A DNA stretch of 64,000 nucleotides from Stercorarius parasiticus. Taxonomy: Eukaryota; Chordata; Aves; Charadriiformes; Stercorariidae. The number at the start of each line of letters is the position of its first letter. The first letter of the stretch is position 1. This document shows, one piece after another, positions 1 through 13,135 of the stretch. The DNA lies in assembly GCA_013396915.1 (NCBI GenBank), contig VWZL01000317.1, positions 41,425 through 105,424 of the forward strand, given 5' to 3'. Position numbers and translations under genes: made by a program. The notes under the pieces are model-generated. The model was not told where the DNA came from, searched no databases, and saw only the letters and a list, made by a program, of their open reading frames with translations.

Positions 1-3000
1 CTGCTGGTTAATTAATCACTTCTTGTGGACCGTTGCAAAATAACAATAGTAGCAAAATAGCACTTGTCAATTGAAACAATGACAATAATAAATGCGAAAT
101 GTCAAATGAAACAATGGCAATAATAAATGTAAAATATTTGTTACAGTGTACATCAAACTCCTAAACAAAACCTAGTAGAAGTTTCATTTGCATGCAGTGG
201 CAGAAAAGCATGTATTTTAACAAATGTGTTGCCTAGGGACTGAGGAGAAAATTATTGCCAGTCTCACTATAACACCTGTCCTGGGAACTTTCAAATTGAA
301 CAGGAACCTTGCCCAAAAATGGTATTTCTATTAGTTAGATTCTGTTAAGTAAACATAATGCCTAAAGCACACTAGGAAACCAGCACATGAGCTCTAATTG
401 CTGTGCTTTAGGGTCTGAGGAGAAATTATTTCAGAAACTTAGTCAAACTCAGACTTCCACATGTTTTTTTCAGAACCTTATCTTTGCTAATGATGAATTC
501 TTGGCAATAGTCCGCCTGTGTTTTTTGAACTCAGTGCACTAGTAACTTAAACTCACTAACAAATGACTAGCATCCAGTCCAGCAACATAATTCCATTCTA
601 CCATAATAAACTAAAGATGTAAATTATACATCTATAGTAAGTTTCCTCTGTCTGGAATTTGAGTCAGCTTGTTGTCTGTCTTGACAATGCCACCGGCCAG
701 AGGGTCAGAGGATACAAATGAAGACGGTGCCATTGAGACACCCTATTTACTCTAGCTTTACCATGGTTTACTGCCTTTAAATCTTCAGGTAATTGTTTTA
801 ACTGGACATCAACGTAATAACTTATTTCTAAAACAGTGTTCCCAGTGGTGGTATTGATCGTTTGTATTTACATTCTCCACCTCTGGCTGCTACCCAAGTA
901 GCTCTTGTGAAATTGCACTGGCTAAGTTGGAACAAAACCACTCAGCCTTACCTCCAGTTTCAAGCCAACTGAAACCCAAGGAGATTTCTGAGAACAGGCA
1001 TGGAATGTTGAAACAGAAGAAAATTACTTCCTTGTGGCTAAAAAACTTGGCTGAGCCAAGTCTAGTTTAAAGGAAGAAATTAAGTTAAATGCAGCACTAT
1101 TCATAATTTGGGAAATTCAAAGACACTGGCATGAACAGCATGAACAGTATTTAGAAACCATGGTTGAGCGTTTCATAGAATGTGCAATGACTGTTTTTTA
1201 GTATTGGTTTAAAAAAAGTAATTTTTATTCAAGTAACAACCGCATGTATATTTTCTACAGCATTTTACTGACTTTATTGCTTGTACACACTTAAAAAGGG
1301 AATCCAATAGAAACAATACAATCAATGTTTCTGTTAGTGTTAGCAAGCATTAACAAGATCCAGCTCAAAACTTTTATGCAGCAAAAATCCAAAGAGTACA
1401 GAGCCCAGGAAGCTGGCAGGGCAGAGATGGAAAGCCTTGAAGAGTCAGGCCACTAGGAGTGTGGAGAACATGATGGCATGTCTGCTGATGACGGGACGAT
1501 TTGATGCTCCTGCAATAGTTGCCATCCCTGAAATCTCAGCTGCTTTCTTGGCAGAAAGAACTGCAGCCAGCCTGTCTTTTGAGCGCTTTGCATTGATGAA
1601 GTAGTCATGGGCAGTTTGCTGATTAACCCTTCCTTTCCTGCGTCACAGTTCATTCAATTGTATCAGTTATTATAGAAAGCTTTGCATGTTTATTGTCTTT
1701 TCAGAGACAGAAAGAAAGATTCTGCCAAACTCTGGAAGAAGAAATGTGAGGTAGGAGAGGCTAGGGAGAAATGGAAGAGGTACAAGGAACTTCCCCAACA
1801 GCCTACCTCCCCAGCTATCCCTGGCTGATTTATTACTGGTCTAAGCTTCTCTTAGAGGGGCATGTCGTGACAGCTACAGAACTGGCCTCTGGTTTTCCAC
1901 ACCTGCTAGCACAAACACAGCTTTTGAAATATTCAGGCAGTGCTTATACACTCGGTGCAGTAGGTAATTTCTGGTAATGGTCTGTGCCTGGGCAAAAAAA
2001 TAGGCTAGTTTAGTATGCATAAGTGACTGTAAAATAAACTGCAGCAGGGGATGACTCAGAGTCTCATAGCTTTTTCTCCATGTTTCCAATAGCAAATCAG
2101 GAAATCACCTTGTTCTAGAACTATCACTGGGACTGGATGCCTCATTTTTGCTCCAGCATGAGTTCTGTCATAGAGGCACAGTTAGCCCTAAGAATGAAAA
2201 TTTCGCAGAAAGAGACAATGCTAGAAAGTCATAGTTGGAAGAAAAACATTCTTTCTTGCCAGTGAATTCCTTTGTGTTTCTTGCTGAGTTCCTCCCTGTT
2301 CTCCCAAAATGCAGCTAAAGACTAGGTACCTGCTAGTTTCTGTTGAACAATAAGAATATAGGAATCTTTCAGGTATTCTGTTATGCAAGAGGTTTCAGTC
2401 ACACTATTGATTTCACATTGCAACATAATTCCAGAAATACTATCTTTAAAAGTGGCATTCTTACAGTCAGTTGAAATATACACCCCTACCCCTCAAGCCC
2501 TAAACGTTTTTCATTAAGGTAAGATACCATTAGGACAGCAAAATATATGCCTGGTTTTATTGTAGGCACCAAGTGTGAAACACAATAATAAAGAAATTAC
2601 AGAAACAGACTGTCACAGTGTCCAGCAGACCCCGATGTTCCAAACAGGAGCTGCAATACTTGGTGAAGCTGAGCCACAAACATTATTGGAACTTCTAGCC
2701 ATTGTGCAGATCGCTTTAACTTTTCGGCATTTTGGCAGTTCACCCATTTCTCAACAATATTTTTCTTATGCTAAAACCGTAAGTGTCAAAGCTGAGAAAC
2801 AATAAATTTCATTCCTTTATGGCCAGACAAAATTCATTTATCATGCGGATGAGAATATAATATGCAGTTCTGCCTTCACTTATATGATCACAGATACATA
2901 AATTTGCTCACATCTATTGCTTGTTACATTCCTTTTCTTTATCGAGGAGTAAAGGTATCTTTTAATACTATTACCAGCAATTTTTTGAGGGTTTTTTATA

Positions 3001-6000
3001 ACCTAAATTCCAATACCAGGCTCCTGCCTGACCAATAACCAACCGAACAAACTCTCTGTCCTCCCCCAGTGAATTGACAGAGCAACATGCTCAAGCTTCT
3101 CTTTGTCCTGTGCCTTAGAACTGAACCTCCCAAACTGCTCTGTAACTGGCGGGTGCTAGACAACCTGCCCTTGCTTGCTATCCCTTCTCATTGTCGCAAG
3201 TTTTATGAAGTTGTGGTGAGGTTGTCTTCTCAAGAGACATGCACTGAAAAGGCCAGTTTCTCCTGTTGGTCACATCACTCAGATTTTCTGGGGCACAGGC
3301 CAGTTCTTAACACACCGCTTCCAGTTTAACAGGGCAATTGCTTTGCAGCTGGCTGAAACGCAGATACTGATCTGAGCCCTGCTGACTCATAGCACAGACT
3401 AGACCTAATGCCTGTGCTTTCAACTTATGTTGAAATCACGGGGTAATGACCACTGCTATAATTGAGTGCATTATTCACCTTTAGCCATAAGGTGTTCTTA
3501 GGCCTTTAGAAGCTAGACATTAAATTCAAATAATAGATAACTGAAAGATAGTTTTATGCATTGAACTCCTTTGTCCTTTTTGTAAGAAGTTTTTGTGAGA
3601 CAAAATTGCACTTTCAATTTTTTTATTGAAAACAAATACTGCTAAATAAACAAGATGGGAAAAAAAGAAACACAGATTCTAGAGTATTTGTCTTATGAAA
3701 TAAGTAAACATTTTCCTAAATACACTATTGAGAAAAACTTTGTGGTCTAAATCCACTAAACTGGCTAATCAAACGCTAGCTTGCAAGCAGATGAAGACCA
3801 AAGCAGTAGCAGTAAGTTAGGTATTTCCAGAGTATACCAATGTCTGTGAATACAAAGCTAAACAAAATGGTAGTGAAAGAAACCAATTATTTCAAAATCT
3901 GAATTCATTCTATCACACAGAATATGGAAAGGATAATAAACCCCTACAAAAGTTTTGGTTTTTTTCTTTTTCTCATTTCAGCAGTACTATTTAAAGCCCT
4001 CTCCTTGAACTTCCAAGCATCAGGAAGGCCAAGTGAAATTGCAGTTAACTTTGTACACTTGAGACCTCATGCGGCCACTGTTTTTTCTCGGAATCAGTGT
4101 GGTTTTTTAGTTCTTTTACTTTATGTGAATACCATTTTTATACCAGTTCTTCTATCTCAAATTGCTGAACATAAAACAATTGTATTACCTGAAATAGGAA
4201 CTTAGAAAATTATCCAGCTGTTACCTATTTTAGCAAGATAGAAAATTGTCAGCTTGAGACTTGCTACTAATTTATATTTCCTGAAATGTTATACTCTTAA
4301 TATTAACATGAATCTAATTTTAATTTTATTTTTTCGAACAAAAATGGCATTATGGAAGAATAGCAGACTGCTTTCTCACACTTCCAAATGACTTTTAAAT
4401 ATCAGAATTGTAAAGTGATAGCCATGCATTTAATTAATTAAAGATAAAAGCTTATTGCTTCAACATCTGAATTGAATTTACTAATTACAACATGGAGTCC
4501 AAACTTACTGTTACAGAAAGTTTTTGGAAAGTTCTCATTCAGATATGTAGATTTCAAATAAGGCTACTTTTATAATTTTTCCTTTCTCAATGGAGAAATT
4601 ACATAAAAGTGAATTAAAGTGAGTTTGAAATATTATACAGGAAAATGTAAAGGGAATTATGCCAATAATATGTATTTATAAAAAAATTAAAGTATGTAAC
4701 AGGTAAAAGTGGCTGGACCTGTCTTCACAACCATCTCAACATTAAGGATGAACTGAGACAGTTAACAGTGGTCCAAGTATGGGGTAGGATATGAACAACC
4801 CCTTCCTTTAAAACCGCTTTTTTTCTCTCCCCTTCTCCTTCCTCATCCTCTCCACATATTTGCAGCAGACACGTGTCCTACAGATTTGACTGATGAGATT
4901 ATTTCTGAAGGTCAAAGCCAGAATTTTGGAATGCTTAATCTGGTTCTGAAAGAGAGCCTGAGTCTCTGTGGAATTACATTGGCATGCAGGGTGATGCATG
5001 GTTGAACACTGCCTTCAAATTTTATTCAGACTTGATGTTAGTAGTAAACCCATGGGGTGACTGATTGGGTAGAAGTTTAGTTTTCATAACTGCTACTGCA
5101 TTTAGTTCTTACTTTCTCGTGAAAATTTCAAACATTCACTGCATTGCTGGGTTTAGTGCTGTGGATTTACCTTAATGTTTACGGCTAAATCAATTAAACG
5201 TGATGCCACATAACATAAACTGGGCACACTGTTTTTTATGAACTGAATTTTAAAAGATTTCATATGTAACACATCTTACAGTGATGCTGCCTGTGAAAAA
5301 TAAATGCCATAAAGAGTTTTATAAAAATATCCAGCATCTTTTTTTGTTTCATCCCATAAAAACATTTACATGATGAAACTGTTTTAAGGTAAATAACTTT
5401 TATATTAATTTTTAATGTTTGTAGATTATTTTATATTTTGTAATATTTTATACTTCTTAACATATTTTTTAATGTATTTTACCTGGCTTAAACTAAAAAA
5501 TCCTCAAAATTATCAAATTTTTAGGACTATCTTACTTTCCTGTTCCCACGTAATGAATTTATTTGTCACATGATCTGCTACTAGAGGCACATGGGAATTT
5601 TGTTAACATCCTCTGAAAAGTATTTCCTAAGCAAGCACTTTCTCCTACATTTATGGAAGAATATTGAAGTCATTGAGAGTTCGTACATTCTTGATGGTGA
5701 ATACACATTGTAGTTCTCCTACACACACAGGAGTCCCATTGATGCCAAGGTGATTATTAGAGTGGATAAAGTGTATGAAATGTGTATAGTCAAAGGAAAA
5801 AAATCCTTTCCCAGAGATGTAAATGTCAGGATAACCTTCAGCTTCAACAGTGTCAGGTTTTCATTATGATTATATTCTTACATCAGGCTTTTAAAATAAC
5901 TCCAGTCAGTGGGATACCTACTTCTGGCATACTTGAACTGAGAATCAGTATTTGTAATTCCACCCTAAAACCTTCTTGAAAACTTCCTTTTCCCTTCTTC

Positions 6001-7059
6001 TGGACAGTTTCAACTTCTCTTTGGGGATTTACACGTTTAAACATGTATTTGAAATGCACAGTTATATCAGTAATACTCTGGTTTTCATATGCTTTTAAAT
6101 GCTCTTCCCAGAAACTGGTGCATTAAGCTATATGCATAGTTCCCCAAGGGAACACATCTCTCAGCAGGATTTTATTTAAAATTGTGAAGAGTTAGATAAT
6201 TGTTTAGTGAAAAATGTTTGGTGTCACACCAGTTCCAAATGTTAGCTGGGGCATGTGTTAGCATAACTTGTAATTGTGACACCTAATACCAGTAGCAAGA
6301 ATACTGGAACCACAGCAGGGACAAGTTAAGATGGCATCAGATTTACTAGAAAATTACTGATGTGTTGTCTCTATAAAGTAGTTTTGGCTGCTATATTTAA
6401 ACAAGCTCAGTTTGTTTCCTCTCCCTTACACCCAGGTTGTGACCTCTACCTCTTGGATTACTTGCCAGTCTTCATTTATTTAGAATGCTTTCCATTCTGC
6501 TTAATTCCTCCTCAAAGTTTCCCTTGGACGACTAGCACTCTTCCAAAGAGAATATACTCTTAGTGTAATCAGTTTGTCACTTTCTCCTTGGTGGTAATTT
6601 ATTAGTCTGAAATATTTTTAAAGTCAGAATGAATTTTAACAACTACTTAAACCTTCTGCATCTGCATGGGTGTGAGCGGCATGCTCGGAACAACTAAAAG
6701 ACTATCTAAGGTTCAAGTAAGGTTGCTAATAGCTTACAGTTGAAGGACATGGAAGGACATTGACACAGTTAAAGGACTGTGTCCCCCCAGCTGTTTGTCA
6801 TTTCCATGTATGCAATGCTGTAAAACAAAACAAGAAAAGCACACAATAGCAACTAAAGAAATAACAGGTGGCAGAGATGCATATCTGGAGCTACTTAATA
6901 TGATGTCGTCCATGAAAATTTGAACAAATTTTCTTAACATGAGTTACTTCTTAATCAGATCAGTCAGGGTCTCCAGTGCACCATCCTCTTTCCTTCCACC
7001 CATCTCTCCTCTGGCTTTCCCTGCCTGTGCTCATGCCAGCGCTGAGATGACCCAGACAT
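1..7059. other. Gene-poor upstream flank
   Basis: AT-rich sequence without a recognisable exon, RNA gene or transposon. A 35-bp imperfect tandem pair is at 66-135. Open frames here are short and match no family I know. Confidence 0.7.
66..135. repeat. 35-bp imperfect tandem repeat
   Basis: Units 66-100 and 101-135 both follow gtcaa(t/a)tgaaacaatg and then (a/g)caataataaatg, with about four differences between them. Confidence 0.9.
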
Positions 7060-7266
7060 CACAGAATCACAGAACGGTTTGGGTTGGAAGGGATCTTAAA
7101 GATCATCTAGTTCCAACCCCCCTGCCATGGGCAGGGACACCTCCCACTAGACCAGGCTGCTCAAAGCCTCATCCAGCCTGGCCTTGAACACTTCCAGGGA
7201 TGGGGCATCGACAGCTTCCCTGGGCAACCTGTTCCAGTGCCTCACCACCCTTACAGTAAAGAATTT
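7060..7266 (-). mobile_element. CR1 LINE, 5'-truncated 3' end
   Basis: On the minus strand this reads as the CR1 3' end: the C-terminal ORF2 segment KFFTVRVVRHWNRLPREAVDAPSLEVFKARLDEALSSLV, then the 3' UTR and the octamer tail seen on the + strand as cacagaatcacagaac. The C-terminal coding segment is still open. It is the typical short 5'-truncated insertion. Confidence 0.9.
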
Positions 7267-10200
7267 CTTCTTCCCTGGCTTCATGCTGCCCTGGGAGCAG
7301 AGCCACGTGAGCAAGAGCTGGGAGAAGTGGGGGGCTGCCACCGCTTCCCCTGGCAGCTGCATCAAGCTCAGGTCCTCCTGCCTGGTTTGATGCTGCCCTT
7401 GGCGCCTAGCTCCCCAGCCCTTGCACAGCAGGAAGTGCTGGTGCTCCTTGACAAAACCGATTGTGAATGTACTGCCTTCATCATGTTCACGAGTCTAACA
7501 GTGATGTATCTATATTGTCTCCAAGCCTCAGCCACTGCTCACTTTCTTGCCCTCTATAACAGCTTCTGTTATCTTCCCTATTCTTTTTCTTATAACAGTC
7601 CCTCAGCCAGGCTGCAAAAGTCCATCCTGTGCTTCTGATGCCAAAAGGAAAGCACTAGGGATGCAGCCATTGGCCCTTGCTGCTCCCTGACCTTAGCTTA
7701 AAAGTTATGCTGCCTGGGCTCTCAAACAACTGTTTCCCCTTACACAGTCCTATCTAGTGCCATTCAAGACTTTCTGCTAGTCTGGACATGATTTTTCCTT
7801 CCTCAGGCCTCCTGAGGTTTCGCAACCTCAATGTGTCAGTGCTGATGTCTCCACCTGGAGAATTTAGACTTTTTATGGGGAAATCTGAGTATGCCTGAAA
7901 CAGACTGCTAGCTAATTACTCAGGTGATCCTCACCTGCCGAGAGGTGCTGACTAGTAGTAGATAGGTCCATAGGCTGCCGTGTTCTCCTGGGTCTTCCTT
8001 TACAATATCCTTTTTTGAGTTGTGTATGTGAAAAGACCAATGGTAAATATGGCTGTCATTGCTTGTAGCAAGCCACAGGGTTTGCGTTCAGCTGATGAGA
8101 CAGGCCTCAGGACTTGCCAGTATGGCAGAAGTATGGACTTCGCTTGGTCTGCTTGGAGATCAGGATGCTAATGGCTTGCGAGACTCCCCCCGACAACGCA
8201 AACTGAAGCCATCAACCTTGAGAACCAGAGGGTCTGTGAAAGTGTGAATATAACACCAAAGAAAGGGGTGGACACTATTTATGCATGTCATTTTAAGTGT
8301 ATATAACTTGAACTATAAATGTTAAAGCCTGGACTTTAACTAAAGTTGGACTAACAATAATTCCTTGATTAGACTGCTAAAACAGTGTGGGTTTTTTTGC
8401 CCAGAACAAGATTGAGTTTAACAATCCATTGTGAATACAAGCAGGCTACTCTAACTTGGATCCCTTGAACTGGTGGCAGCATGAAGCGCCCCCAGATCTG
8501 TCAAAATCTTCCCATGCATTGCTGTTGGTGATATGTCTCCTGCCGCTTCTGGTGGGTATACTATACCCTCTCCTGTTGTATTTAGTGATTTACTAATGGC
8601 TGTAAATCCTCTGATCCTTTTTCACTCTATTACTCTTCTGTTGCTGTGGTTTGTCTGTTAAATATGCTTAGTATAAAGGGTTTTGGTTTTTTTCTTTCAC
8701 TCTTGCTGAATGCAGCCCTTTCCTTCTGCAAGGCTTCTTTAACATCACCTACTTTAGTTACTTAGTGTATGATGTAAAAATAAGAATGTGATTTAGTTAA
8801 TGGAAGGCCATTAGTTTGGCTTACTTCTGTTTTGTCAGAGCTTCAACTTCCCTACCAGGTCATCTTCAGTAGAATAGTTAATGATGACCAGGATATTTTA
8901 GTTACGTGCCCCAAAAGAGAAATCTTGTTCCATTACATTTCTCATTACAAAAGTCCAAACAAAAATCTAGCACAAAGCTGAACTGTATACAAAGAAATTT
9001 TTAAAAACTGGTAGATACAATCCCTCAATCAGAAATTAAGAAATAGAAATATAATATTAAAGTTTCTCTGAACAACACCTACTTTATGATTCTATGTATA
9101 AACTAAGCTGTAATTGAACTTAGTGTGCTATGGACCTCTAAAATGAGAATTTTCTCTATAATTTCTCCTTAAAAATAAATGATTTAATGGAGATCAAGAT
9201 TTCTTTATTAGTCAAATAAATCACTTAATCACTAGAGAATCTTTGCCAAAAAATCCTGTAATAGCTTAACTTCATAATTTGGCTACTGCATTTGGTAAGG
9301 GCTAACACACAAAGGACTTGGAGTATTTTCCTTTTTTTCCTTACATCTATTTTTATGTATCCTGTGAATTAAATCTACTTGATCAACCTGATATTCAGTG
9401 CACTGCTGGACAAGAAAAATGCTTAGATTGCAGCTAAAAATATTTTAAACTCCCGTGCAATTGACTTTTGAGTTTTCTTTTTTTTTGTCAATTACAACTT
9501 TTAATTTTTGTATTTGCTTTTCAAAGTTAGTATCAGTATTTGGGGTTTTTTCTAGGTTAAGAGAAATATAAAAGGCAATCATCAACTGGAAAGCTTCATT
9601 TTTAGAGCTTTGTCTGTGCAAGACAATTTTTAAAGCTTGATTTGTTAATACATCATTTTTTTTGATGGAGATATTCCAATATTCCAGAAAGTTCATCCAC
9701 TTAAAAATTTTCATGCACAAATTCTCTATTTTGTAATACATATTATTACTTTCCAGCTTCTATATTTCACATAATTTTCATGACTAAGCACATCAGTTAA
9801 AAACGAAACTGCACAAGAATCACTCACAGAAACATTATTTTTGGCCAGGAGGATAATAGTTAGTGAATGAAATCATACTTAAGTCTCCTAAACTAACAGG
9901 AGTTTTATATATTTTGAAAGAGGGAAAATCCTTGAAAACTTCTGGGCAAGTTTATGCGGCTTCAATAAAAACATGGAACAGAATTGTGTAATTTCAATTT
10001 TATTGCACTTAATGGTAAAAATCTCCTGTAAAAGGCTAGAGCAGTTTGAAATATTTGACATTAAGACACCTCTGAAAATAAAAGCAACAAATTCATCATT
10101 TATATATTTACCTGAAAATATACCTGACACCTAGATAGAAATATCTAGCAGATAAGAAGTCTTGTTCATGCACTGTGTGGCGATAGTTTGCAAAACCCAT

Positions 10201-10379
10201 ATAATCTTGATACCTTGAATTGCAAAGTATGTCATATCAATTGATCAATCCCTTAAAACACAACAGATATTTCAAAACTAAAAACATCCTTTTCTCAGAA
10301 AAATATGAGAGTTCTGAGAAAATTCAGGTATCTCTCCTGTCAGTTTTGAAGACAGGAGAAATCAAGTATTGTAGTAATA
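7267..10379. other. Intergenic, includes possible LTR remnant
   Basis: The first ~180 bases after the CR1 are GC-rich and unassigned. A possible LTR-like block lies at about 8020-8470 (separate entry). The rest is AT-rich with no gene seen. Confidence 0.65.
8020..8480 (+). mobile_element. Possible degraded ERV LTR with tRNA-Leu-like primer site
   Basis: A TATATAA at 8300-8306 lies mid-block. A TGGTGGCAGC at 8471-8480 agrees with the first 10 bases of a primer-binding site complementary to some tRNA-Leu 3' ends. Exact LTR ends were not found, and the downstream sequence has no recognisable retroviral gene. This is an inference from layout only. Confidence 0.3.
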
Positions 10380-12264
10380 CACAGAGGGTGGAAGCAAGGA
10401 CAGGTAGCCAAGGAGGAATATAGATAAATTGTCAGAGCAGCCAGAGATCAAGTTAGGAAAGGTGAAGCCCAGATAGAGCTAAATCTGGCCAGGAACATCA
10501 ACGGCAACAAGAAAAGCTTCTATAGGTATGTCAGTGACAAAAGGAAGACTAGGGAAAACGTGGGTGCTCTCCATGAGAAAATGGAAGACTTGGTCTCTGG
10601 GACATGGACAAAGTTGAGGTACTCAATGACTTTTTTGCCTCAGTCTTCACCGGCAAGGGCTCTAACCATACCATGCCCAAGTCACAGAAGGCAAAGGTAG
10701 GGACTGGGAGAATGAGGAACCACCCACTGTAAGAAAAGACCAGGTTTGAGACCAGCTGAGGAACATGAAGGTGCCCAAGTCCATGGGTACTGCTGAGATG
10801 CATCCGTGAGTCCTGGCAGATGAAGTTGCCAAGCCGCCATCCATCATATTTGAGAAGTCGTGGCGGTCTGGTGAAGTTCCCACTGACTGGAAAAGAGGAA
10901 AAATTCCCCCCATTTTTAAAAAGGGATAAAAGGAAGACCTGGGGAACTACAGGCCAGTCAGTCTCACCTCTGTGCCTGGCAAGATTGCAGAGCAGATCCT
11001 CCTGGAAACTATCCTAAAGCACATGGAAAATAACAAAGTGATAGGTGACAGCCAACATGGCTTCATTAAGGGCAAACTGAGCCTGACAAATCTGGTGGCC
11101 TTCTACAATGGCATTATAGCATTGGTGGATAAGGGAAGAGCAACTGACATCATCTACCTGTACTTGTGCAAAGCATTAGACAGCGTCCCACACGACATTG
11201 GAGAGACACGGGAGACAGATCGATAAGAAATGGGCTGTATGGCCTCACTCAAAGAGTTGTGCTCAAAAGCTCGATGTCCAATTGGAGACCAGTGACAAGT
11301 GGCTTTCCTCAGGTGTTGGCATTGGGACCGGTACTGTTTAACATCTTAGTCGGCAACATGGACAAGTGGGATTGAGTGCACTCTCTGCAAATTTGCTGAC
11401 AACACCAAGGGGGAACACACTGGAGGGACGGGATGCCATCCAGAGGGACCTGGACAGGCGTGAGAGATAGGTCTGTATAAACCTCATGAAGTTCAACAAG
11501 GCCAAGTGCCAGGCCCTGCATCTGGGTTGGGGCAATGCCAAGCACAAATACAGACTGGGTGGAGAATGGATTGAGAGTAGAACTGAGGAGAAGGACTTGG
11601 AAGCATTGGTGGATGAGAAGCTCAACATGAACCGGCAATGTGCGCCTTGCAGGCCAGAAATCCAACTGCATGCTGGGTGGCATCAAAAGAAGCGTGGCCA
11701 GCAGGTCAAGGGAGAAGATTCTACTCCTCATCTCCACTCTGGTGAGACCCCACCTGGAGTACTGCATCCAGCTCTGGGGCCCCCAGCACAAGAAGGACAT
11801 GGAGCTGCTGGAGCAAGTCTAGAGGAGGGCCATTAAGATGATCAGAGGACTGGAGCACCTATGCTATGAGGACAGGCTGAGAGAGCTGGTGTTATTCAGC
11901 CTGGAGAAGAGAAGGCTCTGGGGAGACCTTATAGCAGCCTTCCAGTACCTAAAGAGGGCCTACAGGAGAGATGGGCAGGCTCTCTTTATCAGGGAGTGTA
12001 CTTACAGGACAACATATAATGATTTTAAACTGAATGAGAGGTAGATTTAGATTAGATATTAGGAAGAAACTCTTCACTCTGAGGGTTGTGAGACACTGGA
12101 ACAGGTGCCCAGAGAAGCTGTGGATGCCTCATCCCTGCAAGTGTTCAAGGTCAGGCTGGATGAGGTTTTGAGCAGCCTGGTCTAGTGTAAGGTGTCCGTG
12201 GCAGGGATGTTTGAACTAGATGATCTTCCAACTCTAACCATTCCATGATTTTATGATTTTATGA
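10380..12264 (+). mobile_element. CR1 LINE, ~1.9 kb, 3' two-thirds of ORF2 (decayed)
   Basis: The longest CR1 copy. It holds the reverse-transcriptase part of ORF2 in several broken frames: a segment with [20 protein letters not shown] and [10 protein letters not shown] near 10972-11150, and later the thumb and C-terminal regions (for example [20 protein letters not shown] near 11898). The 3' end shows the RHW..RCPEKLWMP region and a tail of ATTTTATG-type octamers at 12244-12262. Stops and frameshifts make it non-functional. Its 5' end is truncated. Confidence 0.92.
10972..12044 (+). pseudogene. CR1 ORF2 reverse-transcriptase pseudogene fragments
   Basis: Frames 10972-11226, 11486-11836 and 11838-12044 together cover parts of CR1 ORF2, separated by stops and frame changes. 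The first carries the conserved [20 protein letters not shown] segment. A chromosomal relic without coding potential. Confidence 0.85.
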
Positions 12265-12601
12265 TAAAACTACACAAATTTTACAGTGATATGACTTTGT
12301 CATCTATTTTTGGATCTTTAACTATACACACTGTACAGTCCAATATTGATTGAACTTCTTTTGCAGTGGTGTCTCTAACACACTAGCAATTTTTTTTTGT
12401 ATACATTTCTTTCAGGGATTTTTTAAAAAGCCCAAATGGAGATGCTTGATATACTCTCTTTCTAGTTGCACATTCACAGCAGTGTTCTTTGTTAGTAAAG
12501 AGGCAAAGTCAATAGTAACTAACACCGTGACACAAGAGAATTATACCATCCCACCCCTAAAAAGGCACTTTTTTCCTGCTGCTGAAATCTTTTTGTGACA
12601 G
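12265..12601. other. Short spacer between two CR1 copies
   Basis: About 340 bases of AT-rich sequence; nothing recognised. Confidence 0.7.
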
Positions 12602-13135
12602 ATCACCGAATGAAAGAGTGGTTGAGGTTGGCGGGGATCTCTGGAAGTCATATGGTCTAATTGCCTGCTCAAGCACCGCCTACAGCCAGGTGCTCAAGAC
12701 CATATCCAGGCAGCTTTTGAGTATGTCCGAGGACGGAGACTCCACAACCTCTCAGGGCAACCTGTCCCAGTGCTCGGTCACCCTCACACTGCAAACGTGT
12801 TTCCTGATGTTCTGATGCCACCTCCTGTGTTTCAGTTTGTGTCCATTGCCTCCAGACCTGTCACAGGGCACCACTGAAAAGAGCCTCACTGTTTTCTCTG
12901 CATCCTCCCTTCAGGTATTTATAGACATTGATGAGATTTCCCCTCTTCTTCTCCAGGCTGAACAGTCCCTGCTCTCTCAGCCTTTCTTCATAAAAGAGAT
13001 GCTCCAGTGCCTTTACCATTGTAGTGGCCCTTTGCTGGACATTAGCTCCATTTCTCTCATTCTGGGGAGAACTGGACACACGACTCCAGGTCTGGCCTCA
13101 CCAGCGCTGAGTAGAAGTGATCTCAGGATGAAGCA
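12602..13135 (-). mobile_element. CR1-like LINE fragment, diverged subfamily
   Basis: On the minus strand it encodes the CR1 ORF2 C-terminal pattern ([35 protein letters not shown], near 12900-13020). At its 3' end (low coordinate) is the ggttgaggttggc-type 3' UTR. Its sequence differs clearly from the 7.06-kb and 60.9-kb copies, so it is a different, probably older subfamily. It lacks a clear octamer tail. Confidence 0.85.

Noticed and set aside
11309..11800. 163-codon minus-strand open frame
   Set aside because: It is antisense to the CR1 ORF2 relic at 10.4-12.3 kb.
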